Shown: positions 35,447-44,331 of the stretch, piece by piece
Position numbering within the stretch: position 1 is the first letter of the stretch
Layout: each line of letters starts with the position of its first letter
Assembly: GCF_003013715.1 (NCBI RefSeq)
Contig: NC_072813.1
Span: 1,054,001-1,118,000 of the forward strand
Direction: 5' to 3'
From: Candidozyma auris
Lineage: Eukaryota > Ascomycota > Pichiomycetes > Serinales > Metschnikowiaceae
DNA: 64,000 nt
The notes under the pieces: model-generated
Database searches by the model: none
What the model was told of the DNA's origin: nothing
The model's input: the letters and a program-made list of their open reading frames with translations, nothing else
Program-made: the position numbers and the translations under genes

Positions 35447-35795
35447 ATAACCACAAGGCAAGTACCTCGCCTCCGATGGAGGTGAAATTCAATTAACCTA
35501 ATCTGGATACTCAACTCATCATATACTTCTGAATATGAACTCTACAAAGCATTGCCCTACCATTGAGTTTACTGTAGCTTCACACTTCTAGGTTTCGGGC
35601 GGCAGTAGGCCTTCATAAACACACACTCTCACATCGCAACTGTCCCTGATCTTATCCATAAATTCGTCCCCAATATATTGTAACCTTTTGACTTGATTAA
35701 AAGGAAAGATTAAGAGCTCCCTAGAAATAGATTTTAATCTGTGCCTTCGCTCTGAAAGTATCTCGATTACAACTGTGTTGCTCGCGCGAGATCTT

Positions 35796-35805
35796 TTCGC
35801 AGCCA
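35796..35805 (+). promoter_or_regulatory. Dispersed intergenic motif TTYGCAGCCA, copy 10
   Basis: Exact TTCGCAGCCA followed by TTCCGTAC, about 420 bp upstream of SBH1; its right flank resembles copies 1 and 11. Confidence 0.5.
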
Positions 35806-36222
35806 TTCCGTACATAGCCTTCTACGGGCAACATGAATCAACTGATTGCAAAAACGAAACGAAAAGTTGAAATTTTATGATTCCGCACAAGCATGTTATG
35901 CACAAAGTTACCTCCCGTTTCTTATTACCCTTTCATCATAACTTGTACTGTACTGGTACCACCAACCAGCACCTTCCATCAGTGCAACAACTCATGCGTT
36001 TAAGGAGCGCTCACCGAAGTATACTTCTAAAACAATCACCGTCAAATGATACTATTTAAGCTCTTCTTATGAGGAATCGAGCTCAGACAATTTCGTTCTC
36101 TTACTCTACTTCCTGGCATGTCAAACCCACACCTGGTTGCAGTCACGTGGCCTCACTCACTCAAACACGCCAGCGATATCTCGACACCGAAAATTCACCT
36201 TGTCTTCACATCAACGAAACAA

Positions 36223-36549
36223 ATGGTACGTGACTCCAGCAAACAAGCTGTAGTAAATACTGGATACTAACCCTAGTCTTCCTCTGCAGTGGCCCCAGGC
36301 GGCTTGAGAAGTGCTGCTAAAAGAAAGAATGCTGCCTCCAAGAAGAACAAGGAAGCTAAAGAACAGCCCTTGTCCACGAGAGCCGCTGGCGCTGGTGGTT
36401 CTTCGGCCACCATGTTGAAGCTTTTCACAGATGAGGCTCAGGGTTTGAGAGTAGATCCATTGGTTGTTCTTTTCTTGGCTGTCGGTTTTATCTTCTCCGT
36501 CATTATCTTGCACGTTTTCGCCAAAGTCTCCGGCAAGTTCTTTTCTTAA
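36223..36549 (+). CDS. SBH1: Sec61 beta subunit of the ER translocon, spliced
   Basis: CDS is join(36223..36225, 36277..36549), 91 residues. The small tail-anchored beta subunit supports protein entry into the ER. Exon 1 is only the ATG; exon 2 continues SSSAVAPGGLRSAAKRK, matching the family start MSS..PGG. A charged cytosolic half is followed by LKLFTDEAQGLRVDPLVVLFL and the C-terminal membrane anchor (to about residue 85), both strongly conserved. Using the downstream CTGCAG as acceptor instead gives a frameshift and early stop, so the CTAG acceptor is chosen. It is convergent with AIM10, 32 bp apart. Confidence 0.95.
36226..36276 (+). other. SBH1: SBH1 intron (51 nt)
   Basis: Donor GTACGT directly after the ATG, branch TACTAAC at 36265-36271, acceptor CCTAG ending at 36276, 5 bases after the branch. 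It is the shortest intron in the window. Confidence 0.9.
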
Positions 36550-36581
36550 TTCTGTATAAAATCAATACGACGCTATTCTAT

Positions 36582-38270
36582 TTACATGTCTGAGAGGATA
36601 GCTCTCATGACGGCGGCTGCGTGGCCGCTGTGCACTATGTGTTTCACCGTATTGTCTGAGTCTAGGTCTCCAATGATTTCCCACTCGAAAGTTTTCTTGG
36701 AGTGAAGTTGTCTAGTCGATGCCAGAGCCAGTCTCGCACCACGTTCCTCTATCTCTAACAATGGCCATTTTTTGCCAACCACAGCGACTAGCGGGATCCC
36801 CATCATGTGAGAGTCTTTGATCTTGCGGCCTAAGCCGACTTTACTTCTCAGATCGACTCTCCAGTCCAACCCATTGAATGCTGGGATGAATTCATCAGAC
36901 TCACTCATGTTGATCACCGTCACCTCCCACGGTGCAAGTGAAGTGGGCCAGCGCAACCCTTGAGAGTCGCGATTGATCTCGGCCAATGCTGCTATGATTC
37001 TAGATAAACCAATGCCGTAACATCCCATAAGCACGTTCTGTTTCTTAATTCCACCGTCTTCGGGCACTTCAACTATACACTCTAAAGCCTTTGAGTATTT
37101 TTCGCCTAAAAAGAACGTGTGGCCAACCTCTATTGCCTTCTTGGCCTCCAAAGAACCCTCCTCGCACTTATGGCACAATTCACCCTCTACCGCTTCAACG
37201 ATAGGTATATCGGTAAGAGTAGTGATCAAGGAGCGATTGATGAAATTTATAGGAAAGTCAGGGAAGTTCAGACGCGAATTAAGTCTCGAGTCCATGATTC
37301 GAACAATTTTTTTGTTGATAAGGGTGTCTTCGTCTTTGAACAAGTCAAGAACCTGGTCTTCCCGAAGACGGCCGGATAGGTCAATGTCAGGTATCTCCTC
37401 GGACAAGAACAGAGGAACTATTTGGCGGGATCCAGGGTAATATGCGCATACAAGAGTGTTCTCATCGTTAGTAGTGTAGTATTTCACCTTCACATCATCA
37501 TGCTGCTCCTCTTCTTGAGGAAAAGAAAGCGTTTTCTCCACATTCGAAGTGTTGCCACATTCGGTGCACGCAAATAACGTATCTTCTCCGGCCGGATGAA
37601 TATAATGCCATTCGTGAGACAAGGAGCCGCCAATATCACCCGAGTCGGCTTCAGCTTTAACAAACGGCACTCTTAGCTTCTGAAATATGCTAGTGTACGC
37701 ATCCGTCATCTTGTTATAAGTAGAAAAAGCGTCTTTCTCGGTAAGATCAAACGAATAGGCATCTTTCATGAGGAACTCTCTTCCTCTTAGAAGTCCCGAC
37801 CGAGGTCTCTTTTCATCTCTGAACTTCGTATTGATTTGGTAGTACAACAACGGCATGTCCTTATACGACCTCACGCCCTGTTTCACCAATTGTGTGATCT
37901 CCTCCTCGCACGTTGGCGCCAAGCAGTATTCTGATCCTGTGGAGTCCTTCAACTTGAATAGCTCATGTCCTCCCCATCTTCCCGTCTTCTCCCACAAGGT
38001 AGCATGCGATAGTGCCGAAAGAGACAATTCTTCTGCGCCGGTTTTCTCCATTTCTTCTCGAATTAGCGACTCTAGCTTCCTTCGAATCAACGTTCCGGGC
38101 ACTAGCCAATGCACAAGCCCCGGCTTAGGATATGTGACAAAACCTAGCTTTCCCAAGAGCTCGTAGGTGGGGACCTGAGTGAGCGCTTGTGGCTTCAACA
38201 AGTCATTAGGCACGTTATATAGTTTCGGTACGCTTCTGACAAGGTGTCGAAGCGTAGCCAGTGGGATCAT
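36582..38270 (-). CDS. AIM10: Mitochondrial prolyl-tRNA synthetase
   Basis: 562 residues, matching S. cerevisiae Aim10. It attaches proline to mitochondrial tRNA-Pro. The class II features are visible: motif 2 as FRDEKRPRSGLLRGREFLMKDAYSFD near residues 150-175, a substrate region LAPTCEEEIT, and motif 3 GCYGIGLSRIIAALAE near 425. The editing-domain-like middle part holds CTECGNTSN. The C-terminal anticodon-binding domain includes LGRKIKDSHMMGIPLVAVVG. The first 25 residues are basic with few acids, fitting an organelle signal. Confidence 0.93.
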   Translation of the reverse strand: MIPLATLRHLVRSVPKLYNVPNDLLKPQALTQVPTYELLGKLGFVTYPKPGLVHWLVPGTLIRRKLESLIREEMEKTGAEELSLSALSHATLWEKTGRWGGHELFKLKDSTGSEYCLAPTCEEEITQLVKQGVRSYKDMPLLYYQINTKFRDEKRPRSGLLRGREFLMKDAYSFDLTEKDAFSTYNKMTDAYTSIFQKLRVPFVKAEADSGDIGGSLSHEWHYIHPAGEDTLFACTECGNTSNVEKTLSFPQEEEQHDDVKVKYYTTNDENTLVCAYYPGSRQIVPLFLSEEIPDIDLSGRLREDQVLDLFKDEDTLINKKIVRIMDSRLNSRLNFPDFPINFINRSLITTLTDIPIVEAVEGELCHKCEEGSLEAKKAIEVGHTFFLGEKYSKALECIVEVPEDGGIKKQNVLMGCYGIGLSRIIAALAEINRDSQGLRWPTSLAPWEVTVINMSESDEFIPAFNGLDWRVDLRSKVGLGRKIKDSHMMGIPLVAVVGKKWPLLEIEERGARLALASTRQLHSKKTFEWEIIGDLDSDNTVKHIVHSGHAAAVMRAILSDM

Positions 38271-38337
38271 CCCAAAGTAAGTTTAGTTATCAAGTTGCTT
38301 GGGTGAAGTAGTATTTCGCACGATGAGATACATACGC

Positions 38338-38347
38338 TTTGCAGCCA
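38338..38347 (+). promoter_or_regulatory. Dispersed intergenic motif TTYGCAGCCA, copy 11
   Basis: Exact TTTGCAGCCA followed by TTACCATACACTC, 68 bp upstream of AIM10; the closest copy to a start codon. Confidence 0.5.
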
Positions 38348-38477
38348 TTACCATACACTCTACAACGTTTATCTACAATCGTCAATCTATAATTTTTTTT
38401 TAACATTTACGGCATTTACAATTACAATTTGTATATGTTCATCATTGATTGTGAAATATTGGGAGCGGCTGCTTGGA

Positions 38478-39557
38478 TTATTTGTTGCCGCGGATGGCTC
38501 TGTCGGCCTGGTCAACCAAGTCGCTGCCGTACTTGCTCAAGTTGCCCAAGGCACTCTGGAAGTCATCCTTGGCTTTGGTCAAGTAGCGATCGTCAGGGTT
38601 CACCTCGTTCTTGGCGTTATTGGCCTTCTCACTCGCCAGCTTGGTCAAGTCTTCCAAGTTCTTCTTAGCACGGTAGTACTCGTCCAAAGCTCTCTGCTTG
38701 CCAGCCTCAAAGGTGTTGGACCACTCGTTTCCCTGCTGGTCGAGGTTCTTCTTGGCCTCATCCTTCTTGTCCTGGCCCCAGCTGAGCCACGAGTCCTTCT
38801 GCTTCTCCAAGTCCTTGCGGGCATCCTTGGCGTTCTTAGCAGCCTCGTCCTTCTTATCCTGGCCCCAGTTCAACCACGAATCCTTCTCCTTCTGCAAATC
38901 CTTCTTGGTGCTCTGAGCCTTCAGGTCAAGCTCATCCTTCTTCTCCTGGCCCCAGGAGAACCACGAGTCCTTTGTCTGCTCAGCGTCTCTTCTCGCCTGC
39001 TCGGCCTTGTCGTCGAGCTTGTTCTTCTTGCCCGACCACCACTCGCCCCACGTCTGCTTGGATCTGTCCAACTCAGCACGAATCTCTCTCTGTCTACTAG
39101 GGTTGGAAGACGCCAACTCCTTCAACTTCTCCTCCTCGGTCTGGCCCAAACGGTTGACAAAGTCAATGTATTTTGCAGCCAATCTGGGGCCAAGCGGCTT
39201 GTTCTCGACTTCCTCCGCAGCACGCTGCACATCGTCAGTGTACGAGTCCAACTTCTTCAGCCACTTCTTGTACAAGTCCGAGTCCTTAACGGAATCAATG
39301 GCATTGTCTGTCTTGTGACGAATCTCCTCGGTCGACTTGTTGGCGGTGGACTTCAACTGCGACCCGAAGTCCCTTGCCTTGGAGTCTAGCTTGCGGAGCT
39401 CCTTGGTGGTATCGTCAGAAGGTTGCGCCTGGTGCTTAGCATTGGACACTTTCTGCTTAAATTTGTCCTCGTTGGAGAAGATTGGGTGGACGTTCTGGTC
39501 GTAGTACCAGAGACCACCGCCCACGACAACCAAACCGGCAACAAGTTTCTTGGACAT
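38478..39557 (-). CDS. Membrane-anchored protein with tandem Trp-containing repeats
   Basis: 359 residues, family not recognised. The first 20 residues (MSKKLVAGLVVVGGGLWYYD) form a short N-terminal anchor, suggesting mitochondrial or other membrane attachment. The rest is very hydrophilic and helical. From about residue 180 to 310 it has four to five tandem repeats of about 29 residues, each opening with a Trp box such as KDSWLSWGQDKKDE followed by a Lys/Ala/Asp-rich helix; the outer copies are degenerate. The pattern resembles amphipathic apolipoprotein- or LEA-like helices. A lipid-contact role is only inference. An antisense 314-codon frame is an artefact. Confidence 0.8.
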   Translation of the reverse strand: MSKKLVAGLVVVGGGLWYYDQNVHPIFSNEDKFKQKVSNAKHQAQPSDDTTKELRKLDSKARDFGSQLKSTANKSTEEIRHKTDNAIDSVKDSDLYKKWLKKLDSYTDDVQRAAEEVENKPLGPRLAAKYIDFVNRLGQTEEEKLKELASSNPSRQREIRAELDRSKQTWGEWWSGKKNKLDDKAEQARRDAEQTKDSWFSWGQEKKDELDLKAQSTKKDLQKEKDSWLNWGQDKKDEAAKNAKDARKDLEKQKDSWLSWGQDKKDEAKKNLDQQGNEWSNTFEAGKQRALDEYYRAKKNLEDLTKLASEKANNAKNEVNPDDRYLTKAKDDFQSALGNLSKYGSDLVDQADRAIRGNK

Positions 39558-41975
39558 GATTAGTTATACAATTATGGGATGAGCGAAACTGGAGAATTCA
39601 TGTGGATATTTATACTCAGGCATTAAAAAAACTGGCAAAGGCGAGGACACGGCTTTTTCGCCTGAGGGGCCCCTATGGTTGCTAGTTTACCTGTGCTTAT
39701 GTTGCGCACCCACGCTCAGAAGCGTACACTACGAGATCTGAGGTGATTTAGATGGAGGTGAAGAGAAGGTTGGCTTCTCATGCCAATTGACCCTTTTTCG
39801 TTGCAATTGGCCTGGTTTTTCTTTTGACTAGGTAAATCCCCCCGGATGGGACCCCTTCATAATGGTTGCTAATGGTGTGCATTAGACTCAGGTTGGGTGC
39901 GCACCGCATGGAGGAGAAGTTGTGGCTAGCGGCTGGATTGTGGTCAGTTTGCAGCCAGAAGCGAAGGAAAGAGAACGAAGGAAAAATGGGATCAAGCAGA
40001 AGAACGAGGAGAAGAAGCAAGGTGAAGCGAAATTGCCCATGGCCCATATGGAGGACGTTTTGGAGAAGCTTATGGAGATGACTTCTGAAAGTCCTTTGAT
40101 TGCACCCGTGAGCATTTGGGAGCATACTCTGAGACACCGATTGATTGCTATGGCCATGAGAGTGACAGCTACAACTTGAGCGGTTGAGCAGATAATTGAA
40201 CGAGAGGTTCGTATTCGGATTCGGTTCTTTTGTTTTCCCGTTTTTTTTGATTTTTTTTTTTTCTTTCACTTCCATCGACTCCAGTCTCTTTTTGTATAGG
40301 ATGTAACGGTCTTCTTCGTTTTCCCTTGTGCTCATTTTGCACCCGCTTGAGGACTCCCTGAGCGAGCCTCGGTTTTGTGCTCTGTCGCAGGCGGCGCCTG
40401 CCTGGTGCGCAACCATCTTTCGTCTCGCACCTCTCTTATCCGGACCAATACCCCAGTGATTTTTGGTTTTCAAGGATTGTGGCAAACCTTTCAAAGTATC
40501 TACGAGTAGGTCGTTCTGTTTAGATTATGCTTAATCAATTCTATTTCCAAAATTCGGGCTATTCTTGCAATTGTGGGGGGAAGGCCAATATCCGGATAAG
40601 AGAGGGGTTCTTTTGGGAGGGTGCGACGAGCGCTACAACACTCTTTCTCGAGTGAGACCTTGGAGGTATACAACGAAGATGAAATAACGCAAAGCGCCAT
40701 TCGACAATCGCTCAATGGGGGCAGACCCCACGATTTGAAATCAATTGGACATTTTTCTCACGTGATAAGGAAAGAGGTAGACTACAAAATAGAAACTTGG
40801 CAATTCAATGACAGCAGAGTAGAGAACGTGGAAGAAGGAAGTGGGCTGCACATGGGGTAAATAGCTGGAAAGTTCGGCAAGTGGTGACTATCTGACGAGC
40901 ACCAGAGAACGATTTGTTTGCCTGGACGCAAATCGGTGCGAGGCCCCCTGGGGTGCGATTGTTGGTCCCAGCGAGTCTTTGTCAGGCTTTTAGGTCGCCA
41001 GTTAGTCCTTCCCGGCAATCTCCGGGAGCTGTCTACACCCACGACGTATTGAGAAATCAGAGCACATTTCGAAGACGCTGAAGATTGACTTCCAAGCAGT
41101 TTCAAGCAGCGCCAGCTATTTTCTGGTGTTTATTCCACGCTCAACGCCCAACGTTGCCTGTTGTCTTTCCTTCCTCCGTTATCAGGTCGCAGCGCCGCCC
41201 GTGGGTGCAAAATACTGCAACTTGCGAGGCGAGACACCGGCCCTAGGGCCCCTCAAGGCACCTTGAAGATTCCCTGAGATCACCTCTCATCAGCTTTGCT
41301 CACAAGCACCGTTAGCAAACTGCATTTTTGCTTATCACCTGCTCGTCCTTTTTCTTCCTTCGGCCCGGCCAGTGCGGAGCTGTCTCAGTAGCCTGGGGAA
41401 AAAGGAGACCCTCAGAGAGGTCATTCAGAGGTGTCACTCACCGATAGCGATGGCGCGAAAAGAAAAAAAAAAAAAAAAAAATAACAACCGGCGCGAGGTC
41501 CTCCCGCTCTCACTCGCTCAGCTAACACCGGGCCATGGACCAAATACACCCGCCCAAAGATCAAAGTGGTACTTGGAAAATCTCGACATGCCAACTTCTT
41601 CATTGGAGTGTTCTAAACCGATTATCTCAAATTCCTCTCAATTTCTCCTAGTATCTTTATCCTGACCTCTTCCTCACCGTCTTCGTTGTCATTTATGCGT
41701 CCTTCACGTGGTCACTGCCTGGTAGCGGCGGCAGCGGCAGCAGCGTCTTGCCTGGTGATCACTCACTGATAGTGCAAGCTGCCTTACTGGTGTGGTTGTG
41801 AAAATTCTCCACAAACCTATCACTGCCCATCTGTCCCAACCACCACCACTTGGCCCAAGCGAAAGCTTCACGAGACCCTGGCAAATCCAGGTCATTCAGC
41901 TTCGTCTTCGGGTTTTTTCCTTTTGATTTTTTTGACGTTTTTTTATTTTTATTTTTTTTTTTTTGTTTCTGCTTC
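39558..41975. other. Long upstream region of the Mks1-like gene
   Basis: About 2.4 kb without a supported gene. It holds a dispersed motif at 39948, an A tract near 41461-41480 and strong T/pyrimidine tracts just before the next start (41925-41970). A 186-codon minus frame with an ATG at 40335 has Lys-rich low complexity and no recognised domain. Confidence 0.5.
39948..39957 (+). promoter_or_regulatory. Dispersed intergenic motif TTYGCAGCCA, copy 12
   Basis: Exact TTTGCAGCCA, about 390 bp upstream of the Trp-repeat gene. Confidence 0.45.
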
Positions 41976-44180
41976 ATGGCCTCCTTGTGCAAGTCGTACC
42001 ACTCGTTACCGCCTCTGTTTCCTGACCAAAACTCAAACGAGGCTATCATCGACAGACTTCACTTGTACAATTTGTGGAGGGCCTCGAAAGACCCCAAGCT
42101 TCAACACAACCGCAACCGCCATTTGCACCCGGCCTCTGAACGTGCTGTCAACCGTTTGTGGCGCCTATTGAACGAAACCATCCTTTGCAACCGCCACAGA
42201 CCTCCTTCCACTGCATCCATGGCGCTTCAGGAAGTGCCTTTGCACGGTGGAAAAAATTTGAAACAGCCTGGCCATCCGCCTGCTGGGCGTCCTTCGTTGT
42301 TCTTGAAAGATCCTCCTGCCGAGTACCACTCGGACTCTGGTGATGATACCTCCGATCTATCCGAGGACGACGATGATGAGTTCACAGCGTCCAGTCGCCT
42401 GTTTGAACTTGGCCAAGAGCATCGGCTCCCCAGGCCCTCGGGTCCCTGCTGCTCTCGCTACTTGGAGCTGACGCTGTCGCAGCTGGACCACCTGCCCATG
42501 TCAAAAGTGACTCCGCCAGACCCCAAAAAAAACATATTCTACATCGAAAACACGCCTTCTCCGTCGGCTAGATCGTCTAACGATAGCAGGTCTTCCGCAA
42601 CGTACCAGCTGGGGGCCACCGGCACCGCTCCAGAACCCACCACCCATGGCTCGCATGATCACAATCCCGAATCTTCGAAACCACACAACCAGCATCTGAC
42701 TCTACATCTACCGCAAAGTCATCATCACAATCATCCTAATCATCATTGTCTGACCGATCATGACAAGCATCAACATAATCAGCTGGCCTCTTTCAAACGC
42801 CAAGATTCGCTATTTTCTGCTCAGAACCTACGCCAGGGCCTACCGGATGATGTGTCTAGTGTCTCCTCATCCGAGTTGTCTGAGGACGAGGAACGGGACG
42901 ATTTGGATGAACTAAGGGTGCGCCAGCCTTCGACGTTCTCGAAATCAAGCAGAAGCATGAAGTCGGACAACGAGAGCGAGTGGGTCTCCATCTCGTCAGA
43001 AGACGAAAAAAACCTACAAAACTCTCCCTCGCTGCAGCCTCTCACCTTCGCTAAAGTGGTGCCTGTTTCTGTGCCAGCTCGCCATGCTCAGGCTCCTCCC
43101 GATCCTGCTGACTTGTCTACGGAAACGGTGAAGCCTTCGCCAATCTCCAAGCCTAGGTCGCTTTTGTCTGGGCTATATCTTAACGCCATGGCTGATCAGA
43201 CAAGCACTCCACCGGGCAATAAGAGCAGCAATGCTGTTGCCTCCAAACCGGTGTTGAAGAGATCATCTACTACTGGTGTGATCACGATCGACAAAGGCAA
43301 CAACACCCACAATAACAACAATAACAGTAATGGCTCGAGTGTGAGGGAAAAGAAGCATCTTCAGAAACCATCCATTATGTTTTCCAAGAGGTACGCTTCC
43401 TTGACCGATATATCTAAGCTGTCGCTACGGTCGCCGGTACTTTTTGTTGAGGAAGAGGATGCCATAGTGAAGGCGGATGCTAATGCAGACGCTGAAAAAT
43501 TGTTCGCCAAGCAGACCTCGAGTGTGGGTCTTCTGGATTTCATGGCCTCTGCTAATTCCACTGCAAATGTACAAAACCTCTCCATCAAGGATGGCTCCAA
43601 CAAGGGCAATTGCGAGAACTGCGAGTGTGCGATCTCCTCGAGTTTGAGCAAGTACCAAAATGTGCCTCCCACCGGTGGGAACTCTTTCAAGAACTTCCTT
43701 TCCAAAAGTTCCCTCAGTCTAACTTCGTTGTTTGGCGGCCAAGGCAAGCACGACCGCAAGCCCAGACCACACGGTCCACGTACATTCTCCAACGACAGCT
43801 TGAGGCTCTCGAAGGACTCAATGAGCGAGAAGTCTGCCAACTCTGGAACATCTGCGCCTGCGGTGGAGAGAGACGAAGAGCACCGTCATCAGCCTGAAGA
43901 AACATCATCAGCATCCAATTCATCCGAGGCAAATTTGTCATGCGGAAATTTGTCAGCACAAAACCACACTAGATCGATCAAGACATCGTCAGTGGCAGCC
44001 AAAAATTTTGAGCCCTCCGTAGAAATCAGTGGCTCTCTCAAGGATTCGTTGCTCATAGATCATCGACTAGGGAAGGTTCCACTTCCTGAGCGGGTGATCA
44101 GTGACGATGATTTGTTTGGCGGCCAGGACCGGCTCCTTTTTGACGACTCCAACGACGACTACCACTCCAAGGGCTGGTAA
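41976..44180 (+). CDS. Mks1-like regulator with an AreA-GATA-like N-terminal motif
   Basis: 734 residues from the ATG at 41976; the frame is open upstream but without ATG, through a T tract. Near residues 15-70, IIDRLHLYNLWRASKDPK and ERAVNRLWRLLNETIL resemble the short GATA_AreA (DUF1752) motif shared by Mks1 and other fungal nutrient regulators. The rest is disordered: Ser-rich, with acidic clusters (DSGDDTSDLSEDDDDEF), a His-rich stretch near 275-305, and conserved-looking short boxes FSKRYASLTDISKLSL and KNFLSKSSLSLTSLFGG. Mks1 is a negative regulator of retrograde/nitrogen signalling in S. cerevisiae. The assignment is tentative. JJJ1 starts 151 bp downstream. Confidence 0.6.
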   Translation: MASLCKSYHSLPPLFPDQNSNEAIIDRLHLYNLWRASKDPKLQHNRNRHLHPASERAVNRLWRLLNETILCNRHRPPSTASMALQEVPLHGGKNLKQPGHPPAGRPSLFLKDPPAEYHSDSGDDTSDLSEDDDDEFTASSRLFELGQEHRLPRPSGPCCSRYLELTLSQLDHLPMSKVTPPDPKKNIFYIENTPSPSARSSNDSRSSATYQLGATGTAPEPTTHGSHDHNPESSKPHNQHLTLHLPQSHHHNHPNHHCLTDHDKHQHNQLASFKRQDSLFSAQNLRQGLPDDVSSVSSSELSEDEERDDLDELRVRQPSTFSKSSRSMKSDNESEWVSISSEDEKNLQNSPSLQPLTFAKVVPVSVPARHAQAPPDPADLSTETVKPSPISKPRSLLSGLYLNAMADQTSTPPGNKSSNAVASKPVLKRSSTTGVITIDKGNNTHNNNNNSNGSSVREKKHLQKPSIMFSKRYASLTDISKLSLRSPVLFVEEEDAIVKADANADAEKLFAKQTSSVGLLDFMASANSTANVQNLSIKDGSNKGNCENCECAISSSLSKYQNVPPTGGNSFKNFLSKSSLSLTSLFGGQGKHDRKPRPHGPRTFSNDSLRLSKDSMSEKSANSGTSAPAVERDEEHRHQPEETSSASNSSEANLSCGNLSAQNHTRSIKTSSVAAKNFEPSVEISGSLKDSLLIDHRLGKVPLPERVISDDDLFGGQDRLLFDDSNDDYHSKGW

Positions 44181-44331
44181 TTAGATCACCAAATAAAATT
44201 ATAAGGATTTGTTTGCAATGTATATTATGTAGAAAGCTGGCTGTACAGCAGTTGGGTGCAAAAAAAGTATGGTGTGCGGTATCGCATGAAAAAACGAGAA
44301 GAGCATCTTGCAACACTAACTGGTGCCTGCA

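Larger units (their letters stand above)
34518..36222. other. Long divergent region between PIN4 and SBH1
   Basis: About 1.7 kb with no supported gene. It carries three exact dispersed motifs (35115, 35437, 35796) and an A-rich tract at 34690-34712 near the PIN4 start. The three motifs within 700 bp are the densest cluster in the window. Confidence 0.6.

Noticed and set aside
38445..39389. 314-codon hydrophobic frame antisense to the Trp-repeat gene
   Set aside because: It is the complement of a Lys/Asp-rich repeat protein, and its Leu/Val repeats follow from that. The sense frame has a proper ATG and anchor.
39778..40335. 186-codon minus-strand frame starting MSTRENEEDRY
   Set aside because: It starts with a real ATG, but has Lys-rich low complexity, then hydrophobic and Cys/His-rich parts without any known domain; not enough to call.
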